Below are positions 15,165 to 22,825 of a stretch of 26,153 nt of DNA, one piece after another. Every line of letters starts with the position of its first letter. Position 1 is the stretch's first letter. The position numbers and the translations under genes are program-made. Under the pieces are notes generated by a model. The model was given only the letters and a program-made list of their open reading frames with translations. It did no database searches and was not told the origin of the DNA. The stretch spans positions 1 through 26,153 of the forward strand of contig CAZMTP010000020.1 of NCBI GenBank assembly GCA_964569185.1, given 5' to 3'. Origin of the DNA: DATIJP01 sp964569185. Lineage in GTDB: Bacteria > Chlamydiota > Chlamydiia > Chlamydiales > Rhabdochlamydiaceae.

Positions 15165-16583
15165 ATGCGTTCTCTGATTGCCCTCACTAGTATTTTATTA
15201 GCCACTGCAGCGCCCGTATATTCTTCCAAGGACAAAGTAACCGCTGCTGTGGTTCCACAAACGGCTAATAAATCTTTTAGTACTGTCGCGAAAAAAGCGA
15301 TCCCTGCAGTGGTATTTATCAAAGTGACCGGCATGACCGATGAAGAGGGCGCAGCCATTGAAAGCTATCAAAATCCTTTTGATTTTTTCGGAGATGATTT
15401 CTTTAATAAGTTTTTTGGTGCCGCTCCCCGTGGGAAAATGCCTAAACAGCCCCAACTCTCCCAGGGGTCTGGATTTATTGTAAGCCCTGACGGCTATATC
15501 ATGACCAATGCCCATGTGATTAAAGGCGCCGATAAGATCACAGTCATTTTGAATAATGGCAAAGAGATGAATGCCACTTTAGTGGGCATGGACAGCCATA
15601 CCGATATTGCGATCATTAAAATTGAAGGCAAAGATCTTCCACACATCGCGTTAGGCGATTCTGACGCCATGGAGATTGGAGAATGGGTGGTGGCCATAGG
15701 CAGCCCATTCCAACTAGAAGCTTCACTGACGGTAGGAGTAGTTAGCGCTAAAGGGCGTCAGAATCTAAAAATTACCGATTTAGAAGACTTTATTCAAACC
15801 GATGCCGCCATTAATCCTGGAAATTCTGGGGGCCCGCTGCTTAATTTAGATAGTGAAGTGATCGGGATCAATACAGCCATTGTCTCTCGTACGGGAGGCT
15901 ATATGGGGATTGGGTTTGCTGTTCCTAGCAATATGGCCAAACATGTGATGGCCCAAATCATTGACAAAGGCTCTGTGACCCGTGGCTTTTTAGGCGTCTC
16001 TTTGCAGCCTGTAGATAAAGATATTGCAGATGCATTTAATTTAGATAAGCCTGAAGGGGCGCTGGTTTCTGAAGTGGTGAAAGATTCCCCTGCAGATAAA
16101 GCAGGTCTCCAGCAAGGAGACATCATCGTGGAATATAACGGTATTTCAGTAAAAACATTAGGCTCGTTTAGAAATGATATCTCTTTGATGAGTCCAGGGG
16201 CAAGAGTCACCCTCAAAGTCAATCGTAAGGGAAAGCTGGTCACCATTCCAGTGGTATTGGGTTCTGCTTCAGACAGCTTTTCTTCAGATGGTGCGATGCA
16301 AAAAATGGGGCTGGAAGTGGATAACCTCACCCCCGATTTAGCCAAACAGCTTGGTTACGTAAAAGGCGAAGAGGGTGTGGTGATCACGAAAATTAAACCG
16401 GGCTCTCCTGCAGCAGTTGCGGGGATGCGCCCCGGCTTTCTAATCATGGCAATCAACCATAAAAAAGTGACGAACACTGATGATTTTAATGAAGCGATCA
16501 AAGACTCTGAAAATAAAAAGCGGGTGCTCATTTTAGCAAGACAGGGCAACGTGACCCGTTTTTACTCATTGAAAATGGAGTGA
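15165..16583 (+). CDS. htrA: Periplasmic serine protease/chaperone, DegP/HtrA family
   Basis: HtrA degrades or refolds misfolded envelope proteins. I chose ATG 15165 (472 residues), because the in-frame GTG at 15156 lies within the ribosome binding site. The N-terminus is a signal peptide (MRSLIALTSILLATAAPVYS). The trypsin-like domain shows the triad H117 (TNAHV), D147 (DSHTDIAII) and S221 (PGNSGGPL), each 26 positions before the numbering I recall for C. trachomatis HtrA. Two PDZ domains follow, about 275-365 (GFLGVSLQ) and 380-470. Residues 68-100, before the protease core, are rich in Phe, Asp and Gly, as in the regulatory LA loop of this family. The 3' end overlaps the convergent OsmC-like gene by 18 bp. 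Confidence 0.97.
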   Translation: MRSLIALTSILLATAAPVYSSKDKVTAAVVPQTANKSFSTVAKKAIPAVVFIKVTGMTDEEGAAIESYQNPFDFFGDDFFNKFFGAAPRGKMPKQPQLSQGSGFIVSPDGYIMTNAHVIKGADKITVILNNGKEMNATLVGMDSHTDIAIIKIEGKDLPHIALGDSDAMEIGEWVVAIGSPFQLEASLTVGVVSAKGRQNLKITDLEDFIQTDAAINPGNSGGPLLNLDSEVIGINTAIVSRTGGYMGIGFAVPSNMAKHVMAQIIDKGSVTRGFLGVSLQPVDKDIADAFNLDKPEGALVSEVVKDSPADKAGLQQGDIIVEYNGISVKTLGSFRNDISLMSPGARVTLKVNRKGKLVTIPVVLGSASDSFSSDGAMQKMGLEVDNLTPDLAKQLGYVKGEEGVVITKIKPGSPAAVAGMRPGFLIMAINHKKVTNTDDFNEAIKDSENKKRVLILARQGNVTRFYSLKME

Positions 16584-16994
16584 GAGGCTTTTTTCGACTT
16601 TGAGCGTGTTGGATACTAAGCAATATTTCTCTGCTTGCTGCATTAGGGCCGTTGCTTTTTGCTGGTCTTGTACCCCGTAGAGCGTCATCTCCACATCGAT
16701 TTTTGAAATGGCAACAGTGCCGCCTACTCTGTCAATGGTCAGATAGGCTTTGGCCTGAATGCGCTCGTAGGCAAATGGTGATTTTTCAGCAAACACTTTA
16801 AATGTAGCGATTAAACAGGTGGTCAAAGAAAGGGCCAGTAGATCTTCAGGGGAATAGCCACCGCCTGGTCCATTAAATTGGGATGGAATCGCACACGTAA
16901 TCGGATCGAAACTCTCTGCGCTCGCTTCCAGTGCCGTTTTAATGCCGGAAACAGACGTAGTAGAGACCTCGAATTTCATCGGATAGGCAATCAT
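16566..16994 (-). CDS. OsmC/Ohr-family protein (predicted thiol peroxidase-like)
   Basis: OsmC-family proteins reduce organic hydroperoxides using two cysteines. The 142-residue protein has both: C60 in SPEDLLALSLTTC and C125 in AEKYCLVSNTL. The motif GPGGGYSPEDLLALSLTTC is diagnostic of the family, more like the YhfA/general OsmC branch than Ohr. It is cytoplasmic with no signal peptide. M1 was taken as start; M6 (ATG at 16979-16977) is an equal alternative, since neither has a clear ribosome site. The gene converges with htrA (18-bp overlap) and starts only 19 bp from the divergent umuD'-like gene, so their promoters must overlap coding sequence. A role in oxidative defence is inferred from the family. 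Confidence 0.88.
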   Translation of the reverse strand: MIAYPMKFEVSTTSVSGIKTALEASAESFDPITCAIPSQFNGPGGGYSPEDLLALSLTTCLIATFKVFAEKSPFAYERIQAKAYLTIDRVGGTVAISKIDVEMTLYGVQDQQKATALMQQAEKYCLVSNTLKVEKSLSLHFQ

Positions 16995-17013
16995 AGAGAA
17001 AATGTTAACTTAA

Positions 17014-17301
17014 GTGAAAAAAATGTTCAATAACTATAGTGAAGAAACCTCTTTAGACCTGAATGCTCTTGTGATAGACCATCCTGCAGCCACTTTTTTT
17101 ATGCGCATGAGCGGCGATGCTCTGCGTGCAGAAGGGATTTTTTCAGGGGATCTTTTGGTAGTGGACCGTTCTCTCACTCCAAAGCAGAATCAGCTTGTAG
17201 TCGCTATTGTAGCGGACGAGCTGACTGTGATGCGCTTACAACAAAAAGAAAAAGCTCTTCAAATCTGGGGAGTAGTCACCTATGTCATCCGCAAAACCTA
17301 G
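17014..17301 (+). CDS. umuD: UmuD'-like protein lacking the cleavage arm and protease dyad
   Basis: UmuD, after self-cleavage to UmuD', is the partner of the UmuC polymerase. This 95-residue protein aligns without gaps to E. coli UmuD' for its first 76 residues (DLNALVIDHPAATFF against DLNQLLIQHPSATYF). With the GTG start at 17014, residue 1 falls at E. coli Gly25, the first residue after cleavage; ATG 17023 is an alternative start. The catalytic Ser60 position is Ala36 (SGDAL for SGDSM) and the Lys97 position is Met73 (ELTVMRL for EFTVKKL). About 19 residues between Gln76 and Gly86 (E. coli 100-129) are missing. The protein should therefore be unable to cleave itself and constitutively in the active form. 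It overlaps umuC by 20 bp, indicating translational coupling. Confidence 0.85.
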   Translation: MKKMFNNYSEETSLDLNALVIDHPAATFFMRMSGDALRAEGIFSGDLLVVDRSLTPKQNQLVVAIVADELTVMRLQQKEKALQIWGVVTYVIRKT

Positions 17302-18562
17302 CTTTTTTTTCCTAATCGATTGCAATGCTTTTTTTGTTTCCTGCGAAAAGCTATTTAATCCCGGGCTTTCTCAAAAACCGGTCGTAGTCCTTTCCAATAA
17401 TGATGGCTGTGTGGTGGCGCGCTCCAAAGAAGCCAAAGCTTTGGGCATTCCGATGGGAGCTCCCGCTTTTAAATATCAGTCCCTTTTTAAAGAAAAGGAG
17501 GTGCAGGTGTTTTCCTCTAACTTTTCTCTCTACAGTGACATCTCTTATCGCGTGATGCGCGTGCTCTCACAATTTACCTGCGATATGGAAGAGTACTCGG
17601 TAGACGAGGCCTTTTTACTTCTTGATTGCCCCCATCCTCGGGAAAAAGCAGCAGAGATTAAACAGCGTGTATTGCAATGGACCGGGATTCCCGTCTCTAT
17701 TGGCATTGGCAAAACCAAGACGCTGGCTAAAGTGGCCAATGATTTGGCAAAAAAAGAAGAGAAAGCAAACGGTATTTTTTTTCTAGATACACCAGAAAGT
17801 ATCGATGCCGCACTCAAATGGCTGCCTGTATCAGAAATTTGGGGTATTGGACGCCGCCTAGAAGACTCCTTACATGCTTATGGCATCCATACCGCCCTTG
17901 CCTTTAAAAATGCAGCGGATAGCTGGCTTAAAAAACTTTTTTCCGTCACCGTTTATAAAACAGCGCTCGAACTGCGCGGCATCCACTGTTTGTCCCTAGA
18001 TACTGTAGCTCCTGCTAAGCAGTCGATCACCTGCTCGCGCTCGTTTGCCAAACCTGTTTACACTCTGGACTCTTTAAATGAAGCGCTGGCCACCTTTACT
18101 GCCTCTGCAGCAGAAAAGATGCGCGCAGAAGAGTCTTATGCCTCTTTTCTCTCTGTATTTCTCACCACATCGCCTTTTATTCCTAACGCCTATGGAAATT
18201 CTGCGCATCTCTCTTTGCCGGAACCGACGAGCTATACCCCGCTTCTGATCTCTTATGCCAAAGAGGCTTTAAAGACCATTTACAAAGAAGATTATGGTTA
18301 CAAAAAAGTGGGCGTGATTCTCTGCGGCCTTGTGCCTCATAGCTGTTACCAGCGCGATCTTTTTGGGGAAGCGCCTGTACAGACCGAAAAAAAGGTGAAA
18401 GCGATGCAGCTTGTAGATTCTGTGAATCATTATTTTGGAGACGACACGCTCCAATTTGCTTCAGAAGGCATAACAAAATCGTGGAGATCCAAAAGAGAGT
18501 CTACTTCTCCTAGATATACGACCCATTGGGATGAAATCCCTTCAGTGAAAGGCAGAAATTAA
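17282..18562 (+). CDS. umuC: Y-family translesion DNA polymerase V catalytic subunit
   Basis: UmuC copies damaged DNA at the cost of mutations. The 426-residue protein has the Y-family catalytic acids D13 (LIDCNAFFVSCE), D108 and E109 (YSVDEAFLLL), and the helix-hairpin-helix region WGIGRRLEDSLHAYGI. The little-finger domain leads to a sliding-clamp motif Q-x-D-L-F (YQRDLFGE). The C-terminal UmuC-specific domain (DUF4113) shows FASEGITKSWRSKRE and SPRYTTHWDEIP. The length matches E. coli UmuC (422). It starts 20 bp inside umuD'. No LexA-type box is recognisable upstream. The gene is complete and looks functional. Right after its stop comes a palindromic repeat element. Confidence 0.96.
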   Translation: MSSAKPSFFFLIDCNAFFVSCEKLFNPGLSQKPVVVLSNNDGCVVARSKEAKALGIPMGAPAFKYQSLFKEKEVQVFSSNFSLYSDISYRVMRVLSQFTCDMEEYSVDEAFLLLDCPHPREKAAEIKQRVLQWTGIPVSIGIGKTKTLAKVANDLAKKEEKANGIFFLDTPESIDAALKWLPVSEIWGIGRRLEDSLHAYGIHTALAFKNAADSWLKKLFSVTVYKTALELRGIHCLSLDTVAPAKQSITCSRSFAKPVYTLDSLNEALATFTASAAEKMRAEESYASFLSVFLTTSPFIPNAYGNSAHLSLPEPTSYTPLLISYAKEALKTIYKEDYGYKKVGVILCGLVPHSCYQRDLFGEAPVQTEKKVKAMQLVDSVNHYFGDDTLQFASEGITKSWRSKRESTSPRYTTHWDEIPSVKGRN

Positions 18563-18806
18563 CCACAGAGAAGAAGAGAACACAGAGTGAAGAGAAGAGT
18601 TATTTTTTCGGTCGGTGAACCCGAAAAAAAAACGACTCTCTCGCCCCTCTTGAACTTCGTTCTGCGCTGTGCGAAAATCCTCTTTTTTCCTCCGTGTCCT
18701 CGAGCATTTAATTCCCCATTCGATGCTTTAGCATCGAGAGAAGCGTTTTTTTGGGCTTAGCCCAAAAAAACATCTCCCAACTCTGTGTTCTCTTCTTCTC
18801 TGTGGT
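18562..18806. repeat. Nested palindromic element with 27-bp perfect terminal inverted repeats
   Basis: The arms at 18562-18588 and 18780-18806 are perfect reverse complements of 27 bases (beginning ACCACAGAGAAGAAGAGAAC). The 191 bp between them hold three smaller palindromes: 18603-18629 (9-bp stem T6CGG/CCGA6), 18720-18737 (TCGATGC/GCATCGA) and 18746-18770 (11-bp stem T7GGGC/GCCCA7). There is no open reading frame of note. The T-runs precede and the A-runs follow each GC stem on both strands, opposite to an intrinsic terminator. The structure resembles a MITE or other non-autonomous palindromic repeat. It fills the space between the convergent umuC and small basic protein genes; its left arm includes the last base of umuC. 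Confidence 0.8.
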
Positions 18807-18823
18807 AAATTTTTTTCTTTTTC

Positions 18824-19003
18824 TTAAGCGGCGCGTCTGGGGACTTTGGCGCCTTTTTTGCGCGCCTCTGAAAGTCCAATAGCGATCGCCTGCTGTCTGC
18901 TTCTCACTCTTGCGCCTGTGCGTCCACTTTTTAGCTTTCCCTCTTTATATTTATGCAGTGCGGTGCGCACCATCTCTTGCGATTTTTTTCCATAACGTGC
19001 CAT
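18824..19003 (-). CDS. Small basic protein, DUF6496-like
   Basis: The 59-residue protein MARYGKKSQEMVRTALHKYK... is rich in Lys and Arg and has the conserved segments of a widespread small family (KYKEGKLKSG, VRSRQQAIAIGLSEARKKG). Its function is unknown; nucleic-acid binding is plausible from its charge. A longer start at 19018 exists, but GGAAGG (on the minus strand, at 19014-19009) lies right before the ATG at 19003, which decides the start. It follows another small charged gene by 11 bp, so the two form an operon. Confidence 0.8.
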   Translation of the reverse strand: MARYGKKSQEMVRTALHKYKEGKLKSGRTGARVRSRQQAIAIGLSEARKKGAKVPRRAA

Positions 19004-19014
19004 TGAAACCTTCC

Positions 19015-19173
19015 TCACGCGCTTTTACGTTTTTTCTCTTTGCGCTTTTCTTCTTTAAAAAAATTGGGACGCTCACGATCTTCTAAACTTTCAAACTCTT
19101 CTTCCTGTCTATTAAATTTGTCTTTCCGATTCTTTTTGGGATTCTCTTGCCACTCACGTCTGTTCTTGGACAT
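19015..19173 (-). CDS. Small highly charged hypothetical protein
   Basis: I do not recognise this 52-residue protein (MSKNRREWQENPKKNRKDKF...). It is made almost only of charged residues and likely disordered: a basic N-terminus, an acidic middle (EEEFESLEDRE) and a Lys/Arg/Glu tail. The frame extends upstream to 19347, but AGGAG directly before the ATG at 19173 and a promoter-like -35 at 19224-19219 support the short form. The downstream DUF6496-like gene begins 11 bp after its stop. Confidence 0.65.
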   Translation of the reverse strand: MSKNRREWQENPKKNRKDKFNRQEEEFESLEDRERPNFFKEEKRKEKKRKSA

Positions 19174-19195
19174 AGACACTCCTACTCTAAGGATG

Positions 19196-19224
19196 TAATT
19201 AATTTTTTTAAATTTAGTTGTCAA
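19196..19224 (-). promoter_or_regulatory. Probable promoter of the two small-protein genes
   Basis: On the minus strand a perfect TTGACA (19224-19219) is followed 16-17 bp later by AT-rich sequence (TTAATT/TAATTA, about 19202-19196). It lies about 25-50 bp before the ATG at 19173, with AGGAG between. The -35 is perfect but the -10 is poor. Confidence 0.4.
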
Positions 19225-19296
19225 TCTGTTCTTGCTTCTCTGAAAGGCAAAGTCTCTGTTATAAAAGAGGAATCGTGATTTGAAATTGGATTTTTC

Positions 19297-21513
19297 ATGC
19301 TGCTTCGATGGCCGCAAAACCATATTGAACCACAACATCTGAACCACTGGATCAGTTCGTCAATACAAGATGAGACATTTCTCGAGCAGACCATTGCCCT
19401 GCTTGATGAGTGGAATGAGATTTGGATCTCTGAAGAAGAATGCACTCACTTGAAAACATTGCTCCTGCGCGGCGAGGTCGATCTTGTCTATCGCTATCTC
19501 GATCTGCAACTCAGCTATCGTCTTGCGAAGGACAAAGACATCCTCCATGACTCCATTGAATTGGAGAAACAGCTGAGTCTTTATCTGACAAATCCCCACA
19601 AAAGCCATTTTCTTTTAGAGGTGGGCATCCGCTGTATCCAACACACACTTTATTCTTGGTTCGATCTTCTTAACGTGGAATCGCCTTCCGAATTTAAAAA
19701 TCTGAAAGAGGCCGATCTAAGCAAAAAAATCCAGAGGATCTTAAAAAACATCCTGAAGGAGCAGAGCTTTTCTCTCACAGTACAAGATAAACTCTTCTTA
19801 GAAGATTTTCTTAAGCAGTTGCAAAACAGTGACGATGAACTGGAATACTTAAATCGTTTCTGCAGCTGTATTGAACAGCTAAATTTGTGGGAACAGACCC
19901 TGTGCGAAATCGAGGCCGATCTTCAAGAGATCGCCTCCAATAAAGACCGCTCTGGTCCTTTGTCTTTACAATGTGACTTCTTTGAAAGGGAGCTGTCAAA
20001 TTTTCATAAATATTTAGGAAAAGCGCTTTCAAGCTCTATCTTTCCAATTCTTACTGAGACGCAGCGCGCCATTGTGATTGGCAAGTTCCGAAAAAATTTC
20101 CAAAAAATCAACGATGCCTATGGAGCGCTTAGAAGCAAACTCTTCGATGAGCCGCAAAGCGTCCACCTCTGCTGCATGTGCCATTTTGCAGAGAATATCA
20201 ATGAGTTTTGGCCGGTGAATAACCGGGTGATCGACCTCCAGGAAGAAGCAGTTCCTCCTTCTAAAAATCAGTTGTCTAATAATCCTTCTCTTCTGATCTT
20301 TACTTGCGGCGGCGGCAAAGGCCATTTAAGCACGGCCAAAGCGATGGCAGAGTATACAAACCGCCACTGTCACATTTTAGTGGCTAGCACACTAGAAGAG
20401 ACGCTTGCCTCTTCCGACCTGCTGAAAAAAATGCTCTTAGATTTTTCTCAGGAAAAGCTATACAACCGGCTGCTCAAAAATGAAGAATTTGAATGGCTGA
20501 AGCTGATGTATTCGGTCGGGCCCTTTTTTATCATGATGCAGCAAGAAAATATCGAGCGACTCATCCGTTTAGAAGTGTTGAAGCAAAATCCTGATATGAT
20601 CATCTCCTGCTTCCCCATTATGAATGCGATGTTTTTAAATGTGGCCAAGGAGCTGGACCTGCCCGTCCTTTTTGTGACTACCGATTTAGATACCCGCTTC
20701 TTCATTAAAAACATGGACAAGATGACCTGCGATTTAAATTATCCGCGCTACCGGATGACACTGGCCTATGAAGATCCAGAAATGCGCCACATCATGGAAA
20801 AAACCATCCCGCGCGAAAAGACCCATGTGAGCGGATTTCCTGTACGCGCCTCGTTCTACCATAGCAATCCAGAGCAGCTGATCCGAAAACAGTTTAAAAT
20901 TGCAGAAGACGCCCAAGTGATATTGATCATGATGGGAGGCAATGCAGGACTGGCGATTAAAAAATATGCCGCCATTTTAGCCGAGTTTAAAGAAGAAGAT
21001 CTGCAACAGCTCAATGGAGGACTTTATCCGATCCATGTGCTCTGTCTTTGTGGAGATCAGTCCAACAATGAAAATCAGAAAATGTCAGAGCAGGTCAACC
21101 AGCTTAAGCCGGTCAGCAAGCAGGTGACGATTCAAGGGATCCCGGCAACCGAGCAGGTAGCCGATTTGATGAGCATTGCTTCCGTGCTGATCACAAAGCC
21201 GGGTGGCTGCACCACCAATGAAGCGCTTTCCAAAAAACTGCCTATGATTTTCCATGCGCCCTTTGCGCTCATGACTTGGGAAGTGTTCAATATGAAGTTC
21301 TGCATCAAAATGGAGATGGGCTTCCGCTTTAAAATCTCGGGCAGAGGGCTCTTTAAAAACAGCCTCAAACGCAACAAAGATAGGCTGCTTCCCTTGCTTA
21401 AAAAAGCGTTTGAGCGTCGCCATTCACTGAAAAACGCCCCGCTTCCCTTTGAAAAGAAAGAGTTTCAAAAAGAGTTCCTTTATCTCATCGATAACCTTTT
21501 AAATAAGAGTTAA
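19297..21513 (+). CDS. Glycosyltransferase of the GT28 / MGDG-synthase-like type with a long N-terminal domain
   Basis: The C-terminal half (about 330-710) has the GT-B fold marks of MurG/MGDG synthases: a Gly-rich loop GGGKGH (338-343) for the lipid acceptor side, VSGFPVR (511-517), a MMGGN strand-loop (545-549), and the nucleotide-sugar site with KPGGCTTNEAL (634-644). Such enzymes move a sugar from a UDP-sugar to diacylglycerol or a similar acceptor at the inner face of the membrane. The first 330 residues are helical and not recognised, and include a Cys cluster near 292-295 (CCMC). ATG 19297 is the first possible Met after an in-frame stop; a TATAAA (19260-19265) lies 31 bp upstream, and GAGGA is too far away to serve as a normal ribosome site. 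The acceptor is unknown. Confidence 0.8.
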   Translation: MLLRWPQNHIEPQHLNHWISSSIQDETFLEQTIALLDEWNEIWISEEECTHLKTLLLRGEVDLVYRYLDLQLSYRLAKDKDILHDSIELEKQLSLYLTNPHKSHFLLEVGIRCIQHTLYSWFDLLNVESPSEFKNLKEADLSKKIQRILKNILKEQSFSLTVQDKLFLEDFLKQLQNSDDELEYLNRFCSCIEQLNLWEQTLCEIEADLQEIASNKDRSGPLSLQCDFFERELSNFHKYLGKALSSSIFPILTETQRAIVIGKFRKNFQKINDAYGALRSKLFDEPQSVHLCCMCHFAENINEFWPVNNRVIDLQEEAVPPSKNQLSNNPSLLIFTCGGGKGHLSTAKAMAEYTNRHCHILVASTLEETLASSDLLKKMLLDFSQEKLYNRLLKNEEFEWLKLMYSVGPFFIMMQQENIERLIRLEVLKQNPDMIISCFPIMNAMFLNVAKELDLPVLFVTTDLDTRFFIKNMDKMTCDLNYPRYRMTLAYEDPEMRHIMEKTIPREKTHVSGFPVRASFYHSNPEQLIRKQFKIAEDAQVILIMMGGNAGLAIKKYAAILAEFKEEDLQQLNGGLYPIHVLCLCGDQSNNENQKMSEQVNQLKPVSKQVTIQGIPATEQVADLMSIASVLITKPGGCTTNEALSKKLPMIFHAPFALMTWEVFNMKFCIKMEMGFRFKISGRGLFKNSLKRNKDRLLPLLKKAFERRHSLKNAPLPFEKKEFQKEFLYLIDNLLNKS

Positions 21514-21561
21514 AATTATAACAGAAAGTACTGCTTTATTAAATGTGCTTTTGCCAAACTA

Positions 21562-21669
21562 AACAGGATGAAAAGGATCGCTAAAGCGGCAGGATAAGCA
21601 GGATCAAACAGACACCTTATTCTTTTATCCTACGCATCTTGCCGCTTTAGCGATCTTCTTTATCCTGTT
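21562..21669. repeat. Imperfect 43-bp inverted repeat between convergent genes
   Basis: Arms at 21562-21604 and 21627-21669 pair with a few mismatches around a 22-base loop; the core GATCGCTAAAGCGGCA is perfectly matched. The ends contain AACAGGAT/ATCCTGTT. It lies between the ends of the glycosyltransferase and M50 genes and could fold into a long hairpin on either strand, but there is no T-tract to make it a standard terminator. Like the element at 18562-18806, it looks like an interspersed palindromic repeat. Confidence 0.75.
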
Positions 21670-21678
21670 GGATTCGAA

Positions 21679-22824
21679 TTATTCTTTGTGGTGTTTCAGG
21701 AAGGCCTGGAAGTGCGCGTCCCCGCGGATAGGATCGAAGATCTTGTCCTGCATCACTTTGCCTAGATGATTCAACCCTTCCTGAAAGGCAGTTTCTAACC
21801 AGCCGACAGCGGCGCGTGCTTCAGCAAGCGACGCATGGGCATGGGCATTGCGCAGCGCCACCTCTGCCGAGGGCATTGTTTGAAAACAGCTGCCTGCTAG
21901 TTTTGCCACTGTTACATAATCTTTGGTCTCATAAGCGACGCGATGGAGCAGACAGAGCGCCTCCGGCGATAGTTCCTCGCGGATAGATTGTAACAGTGTG
22001 TATGCTGTCTTCAGATCGCCCTGATCATATTTTAAAAAGGCCAGATATTGCGTGGCCAAACTATACAACATCCCTTGTTTGGCTTCTGTGCGGATCCGTT
22101 CAAACTCCTGCGCCGCCTGCTCTTTTCTCCCTGCTTGAAGATCTACTTCTGCTTTCTCAAATTCTCCTTTTAAATCTTCGCTGCGGTCCTTATCTGAAAG
22201 ATGGCGGGTGGAGCGCCAGATATCATAACTTTGAAAAGCGAAAAGAAAAAAGAGCGCTCCAATGAGAAAATTTTGAAAGAGAAAAAAACCAAGGCTCAAG
22301 ATGCCTGCGATGGCCGTGCCGATCACCAGTGCATACTTAAAGCCTTTTAACCCAAAAATCCCCTCAAGTAATATGCGCAGTAGCTGCCCGCCATCTAAAG
22401 GCATGACCGGCACCAAGTTCAGAATGGTCCAGACCAAATTGACCCAATAAAAATAGTAGGTCATCTTCCCTATGGTCCCATCCGTGAACTGGGGAAATTG
22501 CATCAGCGCATAAGCGATCAAAAAAAGAAAAAATCCAAAAAGCGGGCCATTTAAAACGATAAAAAACTGTTTCCAAAAGGGAAGTTTATCTCCTTTGTGA
22601 TAGGTCAATCCTCCCAGGGCTACCAGTTCAATGCGCGGGTTCAATCCAAAGAGCACTGCAGTGAGCGCATGGCCCATTTCATGCACTAAGACAGAAATCA
22701 GGATCACAAACATCCAGATCAGTGTGCCTGTAAAGGTGAGGCTATTGAAAAATCCGATCATGGCAGCGACGAGCCAGAAGGCGGGATGGATAATAATCGG
22801 AATTCTTCCTGGAATGCGGATCAT
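21679..22824 (-). CDS. M50-family (site-2-protease-like) membrane metalloprotease with TPR-like tail
   Basis: The motif H48-E49-x-x-H52 (VLVHEMGHAL) lies in a membrane segment, and the third ligand D144 lies in NLVPVMPLDGGQ; both are hallmarks of intramembrane M50 proteases of the SpoIVFB/S2P type. About five to six hydrophobic segments occupy residues 8-205. The remaining 175 residues form a soluble helical region with TPR-like pattern (AAQEFERIRTEA, LKTAYTLLQSIREEL). The start codon is one base after the sucD stop and has AAAGGA within sucD, so the gene is co-translated with sucCD. Substrates of such proteases are often anti-sigma factors or membrane regulators; the substrate here is unknown. 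There is no PDZ domain, unlike RseP. Confidence 0.9.
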   Translation of the reverse strand: MIRIPGRIPIIIHPAFWLVAAMIGFFNSLTFTGTLIWMFVILISVLVHEMGHALTAVLFGLNPRIELVALGGLTYHKGDKLPFWKQFFIVLNGPLFGFFLFLIAYALMQFPQFTDGTIGKMTYYFYWVNLVWTILNLVPVMPLDGGQLLRILLEGIFGLKGFKYALVIGTAIAGILSLGFFLFQNFLIGALFFLFAFQSYDIWRSTRHLSDKDRSEDLKGEFEKAEVDLQAGRKEQAAQEFERIRTEAKQGMLYSLATQYLAFLKYDQGDLKTAYTLLQSIREELSPEALCLLHRVAYETKDYVTVAKLAGSCFQTMPSAEVALRNAHAHASLAEARAAVGWLETAFQEGLNHLGKVMQDKIFDPIRGDAHFQAFLKHHKE

Positions 22825-22825
22825 T

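Noticed and set aside
16980..17030. LexA/SOS box before umuD'C
   Set aside because: No CTGT-N8-ACAG or similar palindrome was found; only a short direct repeat is present.
18746..18770. Hairpin as an intrinsic terminator after umuC
   Set aside because: The T-run is before the stem and the A-run after it on both strands, opposite to a terminator.
19174..19347. N-terminal extension of the 52-residue minus-strand protein
   Set aside because: It covers the probable promoter and the start of the glycosyltransferase gene; a ribosome site supports the ATG at 19173.
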